From Cellulophaga sp. HaHaR_3_176 (lineage in GTDB: Bacteria; Bacteroidota; Bacteroidia; Flavobacteriales; Flavobacteriaceae), in NCBI RefSeq assembly GCF_019021925.1, contig NZ_CP058990.1:62001-126000 (forward strand): a DNA stretch of 64,000 bases, read 5' to 3'. Both the position numbers and the translations under genes were made by a program. Position 1 is the stretch's first letter; each line of letters starts with the position of its first letter. Of the stretch, positions 1-8,627 are shown piece after piece. A model generated the notes under the pieces. That model was not told the origin of the DNA. It did not search any database and was given only the letters and a program-made list of their open reading frames with translations.

Positions 1-1003
1 ACTCATCTACAATAACTACGGCATTTAAACCTTCTGCAAATGTTATAGTTCTTGCAGCGGCATCATCATCAGAAATAAGACCTGCAAGTCTATAATTTTC
101 AACGCCACCGTTATATAGAGCATAACCTGAATTTACTTGGTCTGCTGTTGCAGCATCAAGTGGCACAGGGTTGAAGGGTACTGTTGTAAAATAAGGAATA
201 GTAGTCACATCTGGAATGTTAACAAGTACGCCGCCAGCATCGTTAGCTGTTAAGGCTTCTAGTAAACCATTATAAACAGAAGCGAATACGTTTGTATTTG
301 TAATATCGTTACTACCATATGTAGTTGGGTCAAAATTATTTGTTTCATTATGATCTTCTCCTGCTCCACCTGAAGTAGCGTAACCTAAGATATCATTGTT
401 TCCGATCCATAAAGAGAAAAATGTTGGATTTTGACTAACCGCATCGCCAATAACCGTTGCATTAGGAGATGATGCCATTCTGATAAAGTATGGGTTTGCA
501 TTTGGTAGAGCTTGAACATTGCCGTAACCCTGAACGCCTAAGTGAAAACTTTTCGCTCCTGGTACGCCCATGTTGTTAAAAGGGCCAGATATTACATTTG
601 TAATTTCAGTTGTTCCTTGCCCATTAACAGGTACTGGGTTAGGTGACCCTGTTATAAAAGATAAAATCAATCTATTGCCAAAACCGTCGAGTGGTTCTCC
701 TCCAAGTGTTAAGCCTCCTAAATTATCTGACATGAGTGGAATATTAAAATCTCCACCACCAGCAAGTGCAAAGTTGCCTGCTAGCATATTTGTAAAACTA
801 GCTGTCTGTCCATCTGTAAATAAAGCGCTATCTGAATAGCCTGCTGTTAGTGAATTACCTACCGAAACATATTTTGTGAAATCTGCAGTACCGCTTGTGT
901 AAACTACGGGGGTTGGTTCCATTGGCTCCGTTATTGAATCTTCGTCATCAGAACAAGATGCAAGTAGAGCGCCAAAGGCGAATAATGCGATAGTCTTTTT
1001 CAT
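1..1003 (-). CDS. SGNH/GDSL-family lipolytic lipoprotein (C-terminus off window)
   Basis: The frame starts at an ATG at 1003 and stays open to the window edge, giving 334 visible codons. The N-terminus is a lipoprotein signal peptide with lipobox LLASC, followed by acidic residues (SDDED). SGNH-hydrolase blocks are visible: block I reads VSVGNSLTAGYSD with the nucleophile Ser in GNSL instead of GDSL, a Gly block GVPGAKSFH follows, and block III reads WIGNNDILGYA with the oxyanion Asn. The last block with the catalytic Asp and His lies beyond the window. Known members are esterases or lipases, so this one probably acts on ester lipids at the cell envelope; the substrate is unknown. It is transcribed leftward from its own promoter, with a palindrome upstream that is shared with etfB. 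Confidence 0.88.
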   Translation of the reverse strand, partial: MKKTIALFAFGALLASCSDDEDSITEPMEPTPVVYTSGTADFTKYVSVGNSLTAGYSDSALFTDGQTASFTNMLAGNFALAGGGDFNIPLMSDNLGGLTLGGEPLDGFGNRLILSFITGSPNPVPVNGQGTTEITNVISGPFNNMGVPGAKSFHLGVQGYGNVQALPNANPYFIRMASSPNATVIGDAVSQNPTFFSLWIGNNDILGYATSGGAGEDHNETNNFDPTTYGSNDITNTNVFASVYNGLLEALTANDAGGVLVNIPDVTTIPYFTTVPFNPVPLDAATADQVNSGYALYNGGVENYRLAGLISDDDAAARTITFAEGLNAVVIVDE

Positions 1004-1057
1004 TTATAATTTTTTTGAGTTATAGTTTGGATGAAATTGCACATAATGCGATACTAC

Positions 1058-1087
1058 CAAAATTAATTAAAATTATGATACTGACAA
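1058..1087 (-). promoter_or_regulatory. Bacteroidota-type promoter for the GDSL lipoprotein
   Basis: On the minus strand TAATTTTG (1065-1058) matches the -7 consensus TAnnTTTG. TTG (1087-1085) lies 19 bases upstream as a -33 element. The predicted transcript start is near 1051, about 48 bases before the ATG. Confidence 0.5.
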
Positions 1088-1104
1088 CGAAATGACTAAA
1101 AAAA

Positions 1105-1118
1105 TTATGCATGCATAA
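1105..1118. promoter_or_regulatory. Perfect palindrome TTATGCATGCATAA, candidate operator
   Basis: This 14-base perfect palindrome lies about 100 bases upstream of the GDSL lipoprotein start, just upstream of its -33 element. A 17-base stretch, TATGCATGCATAATAAA, recurs with one mismatch at 18474-18490 in the etfB promoter, in the same orientation relative to the gene. A dimeric repressor or activator site is the simplest reading; the regulator is unknown. Confidence 0.45.
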
Positions 1119-1134
1119 TAAAAAACACCTTTTT

Positions 1135-1905
1135 TTAGGAATTCATAAACAATGAAGAGAATTTGAAAAATTGTTTTGGGTTTTCAGCATGTAGCCAATG
1201 ACCTGCGTTATCAATAGTTTTAATTTCTGCTAACGGAAAATGACGTTTAATTGTAGCATAATCTTCTTGAACTATATATTCCGATTTGTCACCTCTTAAA
1301 AAAAGAGTAGGGCCAGCGTAGCTTTCGGTTGCGCTAATATTTTCTCCTACCTCTTCCATTTTATTACTTAAAACACTTAAATTAAACCTGAAATCTAATT
1401 TTCCTTTTTCTTTCCAGTATAGGTTTTTAAGTAAAAATTGTCGAGTTCCGTAATCTTTAATTGCTTTTGTTAATTTTTCATCGGCTTCACCTCTAGAGGT
1501 AAGCTTGTCTATATTTAAACTATTTAATGCGTTAATAATGCCTTGGTGGTGGGGTGGGTAAAATTTAGGACCAATATCAGCAATTAATAATTTATCAGTC
1601 TTTTCAGGGTACGTGCAAGCGAACTGCATTGCTGTTTTTCCACCCATTGAATGACCTAAAACAATTGCTTTATCTATGTTGTGGTAGTCAAAATAATTTT
1701 TAAGATCTTCAGTTAGAAAATCATAATTAAAATTTTCAGATTGAAAACTTTTGCCGTGGTTGCGTTGATCGATAAGATGAACGTTATAGCCTATTTCAGC
1801 ATATTTTGCACCTAGTGTTTTCCAATTGTCTGACATGCCTAAAAAACCATGTAATATAATCATTGGTTTTCCTTGACCTAGTATTTGAGAGTGTAATAAT
1901 TGCAT
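1135..1905 (-). CDS. Alpha/beta-fold hydrolase (YbfF-like esterase)
   Basis: The 256-residue product has the alpha/beta-hydrolase layout: an HGFLG oxyanion motif near residue 20, a nucleophile elbow GHSMGG with Ser86, an acidic candidate in the FLRGDKSEY segment, and a C-terminal His236 in NAGHWLHAE. No signal peptide is seen, so it is probably cytoplasmic. The length and HSMGGK elbow resemble the YbfF/acyl-CoA esterase group, but the substrate cannot be read from sequence. Its ATG shares one base with the pdxJ stop (TAATG), so the two genes are probably translationally coupled. The link to vitamin B6 synthesis is only positional. Confidence 0.85.
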   Translation of the reverse strand: MQLLHSQILGQGKPMIILHGFLGMSDNWKTLGAKYAEIGYNVHLIDQRNHGKSFQSENFNYDFLTEDLKNYFDYHNIDKAIVLGHSMGGKTAMQFACTYPEKTDKLLIADIGPKFYPPHHQGIINALNSLNIDKLTSRGEADEKLTKAIKDYGTRQFLLKNLYWKEKGKLDFRFNLSVLSNKMEEVGENISATESYAGPTLFLRGDKSEYIVQEDYATIKRHFPLAEIKTIDNAGHWLHAENPKQFFKFSSLFMNS

Positions 1906-2633
1906 TATTTTAATTTATTCAAGTACATGTTAATTACGTTTTCTAGACCAAAGTATAACGATTCGCAAATAAGTGCGTGACCTATAGAAACTTCTAGTAA
2001 GTTAGGTGTGTTTTCTTTAAAAAATTGAATATTATCCAAACTTAAGTCGTGCCCAGCATTAATGCCTAAGTTAACTTCAGTGGCTTTTTTTGCAGCAATA
2101 TTAAATAGGCGTACGGCATTTTGTTTTTCTTCTTCGGTTTTAGCAATAGCATAATCCTTAGCAAAACTTTCAGTGTAAAGTTCAATTCTGTCGGTTCCTA
2201 TTTCTGCAGCTTTTTCAATTATAAGCGGATTTGGATCCACAAAAATTGAAGTTCTAATTCCGTTTTTTTTAAAAGTATCAATAACTTCTTTTAAAAAATC
2301 AAAATGTTTCTCAGTGTCCCATCCTGCGTTAGATGTAATTGCGTCTACAGCATCAGGCACAAGTGTCACTTGAGTTGGTTTTACCTCTAAGACTAAATCA
2401 ATAAATTTCGGATTTGGGTTTCCTTCTATATTGTATTCTGTAGTTACAATACTTTTTAGTGCTCTAGCATCGTTATATTTAATATGTCTTTCGTCGGGCC
2501 TGGGGTGTATGGTAATACCTTGTGCTCCAAAATCTTCGATGTCTTTAGATACATTTAATAAATTAGGCATGTTTCCGCCTCTAGCATTTCTAAGAGTGGC
2601 AATCTTATTTATATTAACACTTAATTTTGTCAT
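1905..2633 (-). CDS. pdxJ: Pyridoxine 5'-phosphate synthase PdxJ
   Basis: The 242-residue protein fits the PdxJ family length. It opens with SVNINKIATLRNARGG, the substrate-binding N-terminus, followed by the ITIHPRPDERHI motif near residue 45 and a C-terminal VSIGHALICESL segment. PdxJ condenses 1-deoxyxylulose 5-phosphate with 3-amino-2-oxopropyl phosphate to make pyridoxine 5'-phosphate in the cytoplasmic DXP-dependent vitamin B6 route. It is the first gene of a leftward pair with the alpha/beta hydrolase and has its own -7 box at 2656-2663. Confidence 0.97.
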   Translation of the reverse strand: MTKLSVNINKIATLRNARGGNMPNLLNVSKDIEDFGAQGITIHPRPDERHIKYNDARALKSIVTTEYNIEGNPNPKFIDLVLEVKPTQVTLVPDAVDAITSNAGWDTEKHFDFLKEVIDTFKKNGIRTSIFVDPNPLIIEKAAEIGTDRIELYTESFAKDYAIAKTEEEKQNAVRLFNIAAKKATEVNLGINAGHDLSLDNIQFFKENTPNLLEVSIGHALICESLYFGLENVINMYLNKLK

Positions 2634-2655
2634 TTTGTAGTGTGCTTTTATTTAA

Positions 2656-2663
2656 CAAAAATA
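2656..2663 (-). promoter_or_regulatory. -7 box TATTTTTG for pdxJ
   Basis: The minus-strand octamer TATTTTTG exactly fits TAnnTTTG and lies 23 bases upstream of the pdxJ ATG, in the divergent spacer shared with the CBS-domain gene. Confidence 0.45.
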
Positions 2664-2721
2664 CAAATTAGGTATGCTTTTTGAAGTATTTAATTAGTAA
2701 TTTGCATTATAATATATTAGT

Positions 2722-3378
2722 ATGAATATACAATCACACATCCTTACTTCTATTCCGGTTTTTGAATTGGAAGATTCAATGTCAGAAATTTGTCGCTTTT
2801 TTGGTGAAACTACATATTCTCATGTAGCTATAACTGAAAAGGGTAAATTCTTAGGTTTAATAGCTGAGAACGATATGGAGGAAGTAGAGGTATTGAAGAA
2901 AATTGAAGATTTTAGATATAACCTAGAGGCTTTTGCTGTTAATAAGGAAACATCTTGGTTAGATGTTTTAGAAGCATTTGCTAGAAATGAAGCAAATTTA
3001 CTGCCAATTGTAGATGAAGATTCTCTAGTAGTTGGTTATTATGATTTAAATGATATTGTGTCTGTTTTTATCGACACTCCTTTTTTTACAGATCCAGGTG
3101 GTGTTTTAGTAGTAGCTAAAGGTGTTAAAGATTATTCGTTTAGTGAAATAGCGCAAATTGTAGAAAGTAATAACACAAAGTTGATTGGAGGGTTTATAAC
3201 TGATACGGTTAATGACGTTGTGCAGGTGACTATAAAAATAGGTTCTACAAATTTAAACGATGTTATTCAGACATTTAGACGTTATAATTATACTATTTTG
3301 TTTGGAAATAATGATGATCAATTTTTAGAAGATTTAAGACAGCGGTCTGATTATTTAAATAAATACTTAAACGTCTAA
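2722..3378 (+). CDS. CBS-domain protein
   Basis: The 218-residue soluble protein has two CBS motifs in its first 130 residues (SHVAITEKGKFLGLIAENDM and LLPIVDEDSLVVGYYDLNDIV). The C-terminal half contains an ACT-like stretch (DPGGVLVVAKGVKDYSFSEI). CBS pairs bind adenine nucleotides in many proteins and act as regulatory modules. Its stop overlaps the nadK start (TAATG), so coupled expression with NAD kinase is likely and a regulatory role toward NAD metabolism is possible. No catalytic domain is visible. Confidence 0.85.
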   Translation: MNIQSHILTSIPVFELEDSMSEICRFFGETTYSHVAITEKGKFLGLIAENDMEEVEVLKKIEDFRYNLEAFAVNKETSWLDVLEAFARNEANLLPIVDEDSLVVGYYDLNDIVSVFIDTPFFTDPGGVLVVAKGVKDYSFSEIAQIVESNNTKLIGGFITDTVNDVVQVTIKIGSTNLNDVIQTFRRYNYTILFGNNDDQFLEDLRQRSDYLNKYLNV

Positions 3379-4262
3379 TGGGTATGAAAGTTGCTATTTA
3401 CGGTCAAACATATTCTGATAACGCTTTAGATTATGTTGTTGAATTGTTAGATGAATTAGAAGGGGCTTCTGAAGTGTTTTTTGAGGAAGAATTTTATGAT
3501 TTACTTTCTAAATCTAAGAAAATAGATGCTTATCAGGTTTTTTCAATGAAAGAAGGTTTAGATTCTTCTTTTGATATGTTTGTGAGTTTTGGTGGCGATG
3601 GAACGGTTCTTAGAGCAATAACATATGTAAAAGATTTAGGTATTCCTATTGTAGGTGTAAATACCGGTCGATTAGGTTTCTTGTCGACATTTAAAAAAGA
3701 AGATGTTCGTAAAGTTGTAAAAGAATTTGTGGCGGGAACGTATACTATTGTGGAAAGAACATTGGTGGAGGTACATACCAACCCAGTAGCTCCTGAGCTT
3801 GAAGACTTGAATTTTGCCCTTAATGAGGTTACTGTTAGTAGAAAGGATACTACCTCTATGATAACTGTCGATACAAGTTTAAATGATGAGTATTTGACTT
3901 CATATTGGGCTGATGGTCTTATTGTTGGTACACCAACAGGTTCAACAGGGTATTCATTAAGTTGTGGTGGTCCTGTTATAGAGCCTACCGCAAAATCATT
4001 AATATTAACGCCAATAGCACCTCATAATTTAAATGCAAGGCCGTTAGTTATTTCTGATGATACTATCATAAAATTAAAAGTTTCGGGTAGAGAGGAAAAT
4101 CATTTAATTTCTCTTGATTCTCGAATAGCAACGTTAGAAAACGGTACTGAAATTACAGTAAAAAAAGCATCGTTTACTATCAAAATGATAGAATATACAT
4201 CTGAAAGTTTTTTGAAAACATTGCGAAACAAGCTTTTGTGGGGTGAGGATAGACGTAATTGA
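3378..4262 (+). CDS. nadK: NAD kinase
   Basis: The 294-residue protein carries the diagnostic GGDGT motif at residues 72-76, followed by the NTGRLGFLS loop and the NEVTVSRKDTTSM and GLIVGTPTGSTGYSLSCGGP blocks. NadK phosphorylates NAD+ to NADP+ with ATP in the cytoplasm. The start overlaps the preceding CBS gene by one base. In flavobacterial genomes the order CBS, nadK, DUF6089, uppS, bamA, ompH is a familiar arrangement, which supports the assignment. Confidence 0.97.
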   Translation: MGMKVAIYGQTYSDNALDYVVELLDELEGASEVFFEEEFYDLLSKSKKIDAYQVFSMKEGLDSSFDMFVSFGGDGTVLRAITYVKDLGIPIVGVNTGRLGFLSTFKKEDVRKVVKEFVAGTYTIVERTLVEVHTNPVAPELEDLNFALNEVTVSRKDTTSMITVDTSLNDEYLTSYWADGLIVGTPTGSTGYSLSCGGPVIEPTAKSLILTPIAPHNLNARPLVISDDTIIKLKVSGREENHLISLDSRIATLENGTEITVKKASFTIKMIEYTSESFLKTLRNKLLWGEDRRN

Positions 4263-4288
4263 CGCACCTAAAACAATAAAAGAGGTTA

Positions 4289-4318
4289 ATTGTTGTTTAT
4301 CAAAGAGAGAACAACAAT
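4289..4318. repeat. Perfect 9-bp inverted repeat downstream of nadK
   Basis: ATTGTTGTT at 4289-4297 is complementary to AACAACAAT at 4310-4318, with a 12-base loop. No T-tract follows, so it is not a clear intrinsic terminator. It could be an mRNA 3' hairpin or an operator. Confidence 0.4.
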
Positions 4319-4353
4319 GTAATAATTAAAGTTTTACAAACTATTGAAATTGT

Positions 4354-4361
4354 TATATTTG
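4354..4361 (+). promoter_or_regulatory. -7 box TATATTTG upstream of the DUF6089 gene
   Basis: The octamer matches TAnnTTTG and sits 16 bases before the ATG at 4378. The DUF6089-uppS-bamA group can therefore be transcribed separately from nadK, with a very short leader. Confidence 0.5.
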
Positions 4362-4377
4362 CAAACTTTTATAACTC

Positions 4378-5082
4378 ATGAAGACATTTTTTGCGCTAAT
4401 AATCACCTTGTCATTTTTTTCTTTGTCACTGAAAGGGCAAACCTATGAGGTTGGTATTATGGCTGGTGGAGTAAATAATATAGGTGATGTCGGGAGAACG
4501 AATTATATTGCGCCTTCAGGTATTGGTTTAGGGGGTATTTTTAAGTGGAATATAAGTAAAAGGTATGCTTGGAGAGCAAGTTTATTATATGGAGAATTCA
4601 CAGCTGATGATACTAAATCCAATTTGTCTTCTAGGCAAGAGAGAGCGTATGTTGTAAATAATAATGTTTTAGAATTTTCTGCGGGGTTAGAATTTAACTT
4701 TGTTGAATATAATTTGCATAGATTGGGTGATGCTTTCACGCCTTATTTATATACAGGAGTAACCTATTTAAGGTATGACTATAATTATATTGATGCAAAC
4801 TTTGTTATAGATGATGAAAATCAACGAGATGGTACTTTTGCAATACCTATGATTGTTGGTTTTAAATATAGAATTAGTCAATCGTTTATTCTTGGGGCCG
4901 AAATAGGAGCCAGATATACGTTTACAGATAATTTAGATTTCAGCAACCCTAAAGATCCTAATTTAGAATCTTTAGAGAACAATGTTGATTTCGGGAACAT
5001 TTTTAGTAATGATTGGTATGTTTTTTCAGGGGTTACATTGACCTATACATTTAAGAGAAAACCATGTTCTGATTGTTTTTAG
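4378..5082 (+). CDS. DUF6089 outer-membrane beta-barrel protein
   Basis: The 234-residue protein has an N-terminal Sec signal peptide ending near SLSLKGQ. Alternating aromatic and hydrophobic strands follow (GLGGIFKWNISKRYAWRASLLYG, then TPYLYTGVTYLRYDYNY). A late strand reads FSGVTLTYTFKRK. This is the pattern of a small eight-strand outer-membrane barrel. I assign it to the DUF6089 group found next to uppS and bamA in Flavobacteriaceae; its function is unknown. It ends 10 bases before uppS, so co-expression with envelope-assembly genes is likely. Confidence 0.82.
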   Translation: MKTFFALIITLSFFSLSLKGQTYEVGIMAGGVNNIGDVGRTNYIAPSGIGLGGIFKWNISKRYAWRASLLYGEFTADDTKSNLSSRQERAYVVNNNVLEFSAGLEFNFVEYNLHRLGDAFTPYLYTGVTYLRYDYNYIDANFVIDDENQRDGTFAIPMIVGFKYRISQSFILGAEIGARYTFTDNLDFSNPKDPNLESLENNVDFGNIFSNDWYVFSGVTLTYTFKRKPCSDCF

Positions 5083-5092
5083 TAGCACATAT

Positions 5093-5833
5093 ATGAGCAC
5101 TATAGATAGTATTGATAAAAATAAATTACCAAACCACATGGCAGTTATCATGGATGGTAATGGTAGATGGGCTAAACAACATGGTAAAATGCGTGTTTTT
5201 GGTCATGAAAACGGAGTTAAAACAGTTCGAGATACTGTTGAGTCTTGTGTTCAAATCGGAATTTCTTTCCTTACGTTATACACTTTTTCTACAGAAAATT
5301 GGAAAAGACCAAAGTTCGAGGTCGATACATTAATGCGATTATTAGTTTCTTCTTTAAAAAAAGAACTAGTAACATTTATGGATAATAATATTCGTTTAAA
5401 TACAATTGGAAATATAGACTCATTACCTAAAAAAGCAAATAGAGAATTGCAAGAGGTGATGGCGAAAACTAGTGGGAATACGGGTATGACTTTGACTTTA
5501 GCACTAAGTTACGGGGCTAGAGAAGAGCTTAAGAATGCTGTGCAGGCCATAAGCGCCAAAGTTAAAAATAATATAATTTCTATTGAAAATATTGATGAAA
5601 CCATTATTAATAACCATCTTTACACGCATAATTTGCCAGATGTAGACTTGCTTATTCGTACTAGTGGTGAGCATCGTATCAGTAATTTTTTACTTTGGCA
5701 GATAGCATATGCTGAATTATATTTTACCGATGTTTTATGGCCCGATTTTAATGAGGAGCATTTGGTCAAAGCAATTTTAAATTACCAAAATAGAGAACGA
5801 AGATTTGGAAAAACAAGCGAACAACTTACCTAG
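5093..5833 (+). CDS. uppS: Isoprenyl transferase (undecaprenyl diphosphate synthase)
   Basis: The 246-residue protein has the cis-prenyltransferase signature MAVIMDGNGRWAKQ with the catalytic Asp21. The FSTENWKRP loop follows, and the C-terminal block reads LPDVDLLIRTSGEHRISNFLLWQIAYAE in adjacent pieces. It condenses farnesyl diphosphate with isopentenyl diphosphate to form the C55 carrier lipid precursor for peptidoglycan and surface glycans. Its 3' end overlaps the likely bamA start by 29 bases. Confidence 0.97.
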   Translation: MSTIDSIDKNKLPNHMAVIMDGNGRWAKQHGKMRVFGHENGVKTVRDTVESCVQIGISFLTLYTFSTENWKRPKFEVDTLMRLLVSSLKKELVTFMDNNIRLNTIGNIDSLPKKANRELQEVMAKTSGNTGMTLTLALSYGAREELKNAVQAISAKVKNNIISIENIDETIINNHLYTHNLPDVDLLIRTSGEHRISNFLLWQIAYAELYFTDVLWPDFNEEHLVKAILNYQNRERRFGKTSEQLT

Positions 5834-8435
5834 AAATGCGAAAAAGAACATTTCTTACCAATTAGTACTTACTACCCTTATTTTATTTTTAACAAGCCTT
5901 GTAGGGTCAGCCCAAAGCTCTTCTTATGAAGAGGGTAAGAAATATATTTTGGCAGGTTTAACAGTTTCAGGATTAGAGAGTTATAATGAACAGACTGTAA
6001 AAACATATACAGGTCTTCGTGATGGGCAACCAATAACTGTGCCTGGAGAAGAGATTAGTTCTATTATCAATAAGTTGTGGGGCTTAGAGCTTTTTAGTGA
6101 TATTAGTATGTATATCACTAAAGTGGAGGGTGAAAATATCTATTTAGAATTAAATATTTTAGAACGTCCTACCTTATCTAATGTAACCGTTTATGGTGTT
6201 AAAAAAGGTAAAATTGCTGAAATCTTAAAAGATACTGACCTTAAAAAAGGTAAGAAAATTACTGAAAATTTAATAGCTAACACAAAAAATTACCTTCAGA
6301 ATAAATATAAGAAGAAAGGTTTTTTAAATACGAAAGTAACTATATCTACAGCTAAGGATACGTCAGAAACCAATGCGCAGAGCATGGTTATGAATATCAA
6401 AAAGGGTTCAAAAGTAAAAATTGGGAGTATTAGTTTTGAAGGGAATGAGAAAATTTCTGATAAAAAATTAAAAAAAGCTCTTAAGAAGACAAAAGAAAAG
6501 TCTTTTAAAAACATCTTAAAACTTAAAAGGTCTAAATATATTCCAGAAGAATATGAGGCAGATTTAGTAAGCTTAATTGAGAGTTATGCAGAAAAGGGGT
6601 ACAGAGATGCTCGTGTAATTTCTGATAGTATCATTAATGATGGTGAAGATTTAATAGATATAAATATTAAAGTAGAAGAAGGAAATAAGTATTATTTCGG
6701 TGATATTGATTTTGTTGGTAATACAGTGTATACAGATAGGCAATTAAGCTCTTTATTAGGTCTTAAAAAAGGTGATGTATATAATGGTGTATTGTTAAAA
6801 GAAAGAATAGAAGATAATACGAGGCCAGATCCTAATGATATAACGAGTGCATACCAAAACAACGGGTATATGTTTTCAAGAGTAACACCTGTTGAGATGT
6901 CAGCTTCAAATGACACTATTAATTTTGAAATACGAATAATAGAAGGTAAAGAAACATTTTTGGACCACGTTACTATTGATGGTAATGATAGAACAAATGA
7001 TCATGTAGTCTTTAGAGAATTACGTACAAGACCAGGTCAAAAATATAATAAAGCAGATATTATTCGTAGTATTAGAGAGCTTGGTGCATTAGGCTTTTTT
7101 GATGCAGAAAATGTAAAGCCAGATGTAATTAATCCAGACCCTAATGCAGGAACTGTAGATTTGAATTATAGTTTAGTAGAGTCTGGTTCTAGCCAAATTG
7201 AATTACAAGGTGGTTATGGTGGTGGAGGTTTTATAGGAACTTTGGGTCTGTCATTCAGTAATTTTTCTATAAAAAACTTATTTAACGGTAAAGAGTATAA
7301 GCCAGTTCCGATGGGAGATGGACAAACATTTGCATTACGTTTACAGGCAAGTCAAACATATAGAGTTTATAGTTTAAACTTTTCAGAACCATGGTTAGGT
7401 GGTAAAAAACCAGTAAGTTTTAGTACTTCATTGTCTAGAACAAAGCAATTTGCTTTCGATACAAGTTCAGGTTTTAGTAGTTTTGAGAGAGATCCAAATC
7501 AAACATTCTCGATTACAGGAATAACATTTGGTTTAGCAAAAAGAGTACAGTGGCCTGATGATTATTTTACAATTTCACATTCTGTAGGGTATCAGTTGTA
7601 TGAGTTTAATAACTATAACCTAGGTTTATTTAATTTCGGTAATGGTAATGTAAACTCTTTAGCTTATACATTAGGAATCTCAAGAAGATCAGCAGGAACT
7701 AACCCAATATTCCCAACCTCTGGTTCTAATTTTGAAATCAAAGCAAAATTTACACCACCATGGTCTTTATTTAATGGTACAGATTATGCTCAGTTAAATG
7801 AAGATGAAGCAGCACTTGAAAATACTTCAGGTACAGAAGCTCAGCGAATAGAACAAGAGCGTTTTAAATGGTTAGAGTTTTATAAAGTAAACTTTAAAGG
7901 TGATTGGTATACTACATTAGCAGGTAATAGATCTGATAAATCTTTAGTATTGCGAACAAACGCAGAATTTGGATTTTTAGGAAGTTATAATGCTGAGGTT
8001 GGCGATGTGCCTTTTGAGCGTTTTTATGTTGGTGGTGATGGTATGGGTAATTTTACTTTAGATGGCCGTGAAAATGTACAGTTAAGAGGGTATGCTAATA
8101 ATAGTGTGACACCTTTTAATACAACTACAGGTCAGCAAGATGGAGCTGTAATTTATAACAAATTTTCAATGGAACTTAGGTATCCATTAACGTTAAAACC
8201 TTCAGCGTCTATTTATGGACTTGTTTTTGCAGAAGGAGGAAATTCTTTTAATAATTTTAAAGAGTTTAACCCATTCGAAATTAAAAGATCAGTAGGTGCT
8301 GGTTTGCGTATATTTATGCCGGCTTTTGGTCTTTTAGGAATTGATTTTGGTTATGGTTTTGATAGTGATTATATTTCAGGAACTAATGAGCCTAATGGGT
8401 GGGAAGTCCATTTTATTATTGGGCAACAATTTTAA
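5805..8435 (+). CDS. bamA: BamA outer-membrane assembly factor
   Basis: The product is up to 876 residues: a signal peptide (SYQLVLTTLILFLTSLVGSAQ), repeated POTRA modules over roughly residues 45-450, and a C-terminal 16-strand barrel ending in a strand that closes with FIIGQQF. The barrel contains the VGGDGMGNFTLDGRENVQLRGY segment, related to the conserved lid-loop region of Omp85 proteins. BamA inserts outer-membrane barrels. No ATG is available before the signal peptide in this frame, so the start is taken as TTG at 5805, inside uppS; this choice is uncertain. A terminator-like hairpin follows. Confidence 0.93.
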   Translation: MEKQANNLPRNAKKNISYQLVLTTLILFLTSLVGSAQSSSYEEGKKYILAGLTVSGLESYNEQTVKTYTGLRDGQPITVPGEEISSIINKLWGLELFSDISMYITKVEGENIYLELNILERPTLSNVTVYGVKKGKIAEILKDTDLKKGKKITENLIANTKNYLQNKYKKKGFLNTKVTISTAKDTSETNAQSMVMNIKKGSKVKIGSISFEGNEKISDKKLKKALKKTKEKSFKNILKLKRSKYIPEEYEADLVSLIESYAEKGYRDARVISDSIINDGEDLIDINIKVEEGNKYYFGDIDFVGNTVYTDRQLSSLLGLKKGDVYNGVLLKERIEDNTRPDPNDITSAYQNNGYMFSRVTPVEMSASNDTINFEIRIIEGKETFLDHVTIDGNDRTNDHVVFRELRTRPGQKYNKADIIRSIRELGALGFFDAENVKPDVINPDPNAGTVDLNYSLVESGSSQIELQGGYGGGGFIGTLGLSFSNFSIKNLFNGKEYKPVPMGDGQTFALRLQASQTYRVYSLNFSEPWLGGKKPVSFSTSLSRTKQFAFDTSSGFSSFERDPNQTFSITGITFGLAKRVQWPDDYFTISHSVGYQLYEFNNYNLGLFNFGNGNVNSLAYTLGISRRSAGTNPIFPTSGSNFEIKAKFTPPWSLFNGTDYAQLNEDEAALENTSGTEAQRIEQERFKWLEFYKVNFKGDWYTTLAGNRSDKSLVLRTNAEFGFLGSYNAEVGDVPFERFYVGGDGMGNFTLDGRENVQLRGYANNSVTPFNTTTGQQDGAVIYNKFSMELRYPLTLKPSASIYGLVFAEGGNSFNNFKEFNPFEIKRSVGAGLRIFMPAFGLLGIDFGYGFDSDYISGTNEPNGWEVHFIIGQQF

Positions 8436-8441
8436 TAATAT

Positions 8442-8507
8442 AAAACACGTATTGCTTTCTACTGATTAATAATTTAATAGTCTTTTAGATTGTAATACGT
8501 GTTTTTA
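8442..8507 (+). terminator. Long-arm inverted repeat after bamA
   Basis: AAAACACGTATT (8442-8453) pairs perfectly with AATACGTGTTTT (8494-8505), and T-rich sequence follows. The 40-base loop is long, but the U-rich 3' arm fits an intrinsic terminator. Confidence 0.6.
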
Positions 8508-8627
8508 TTTTAAAAAAAGCTGTAAAATTTAAAGTTTTTAAAACTAAACTTCAGTATTCTACTCGCTTTCTTAAAATATTTATTTATTTTGGCACGATAT
8601 TTTCTATACTAGATAAATGTAAACGAA

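Noticed and set aside
570..839. Open frame of 89 codons on the plus strand
   Set aside because: It is antisense to the conserved GDSL-family gene, with no family features; it is a shadow frame.
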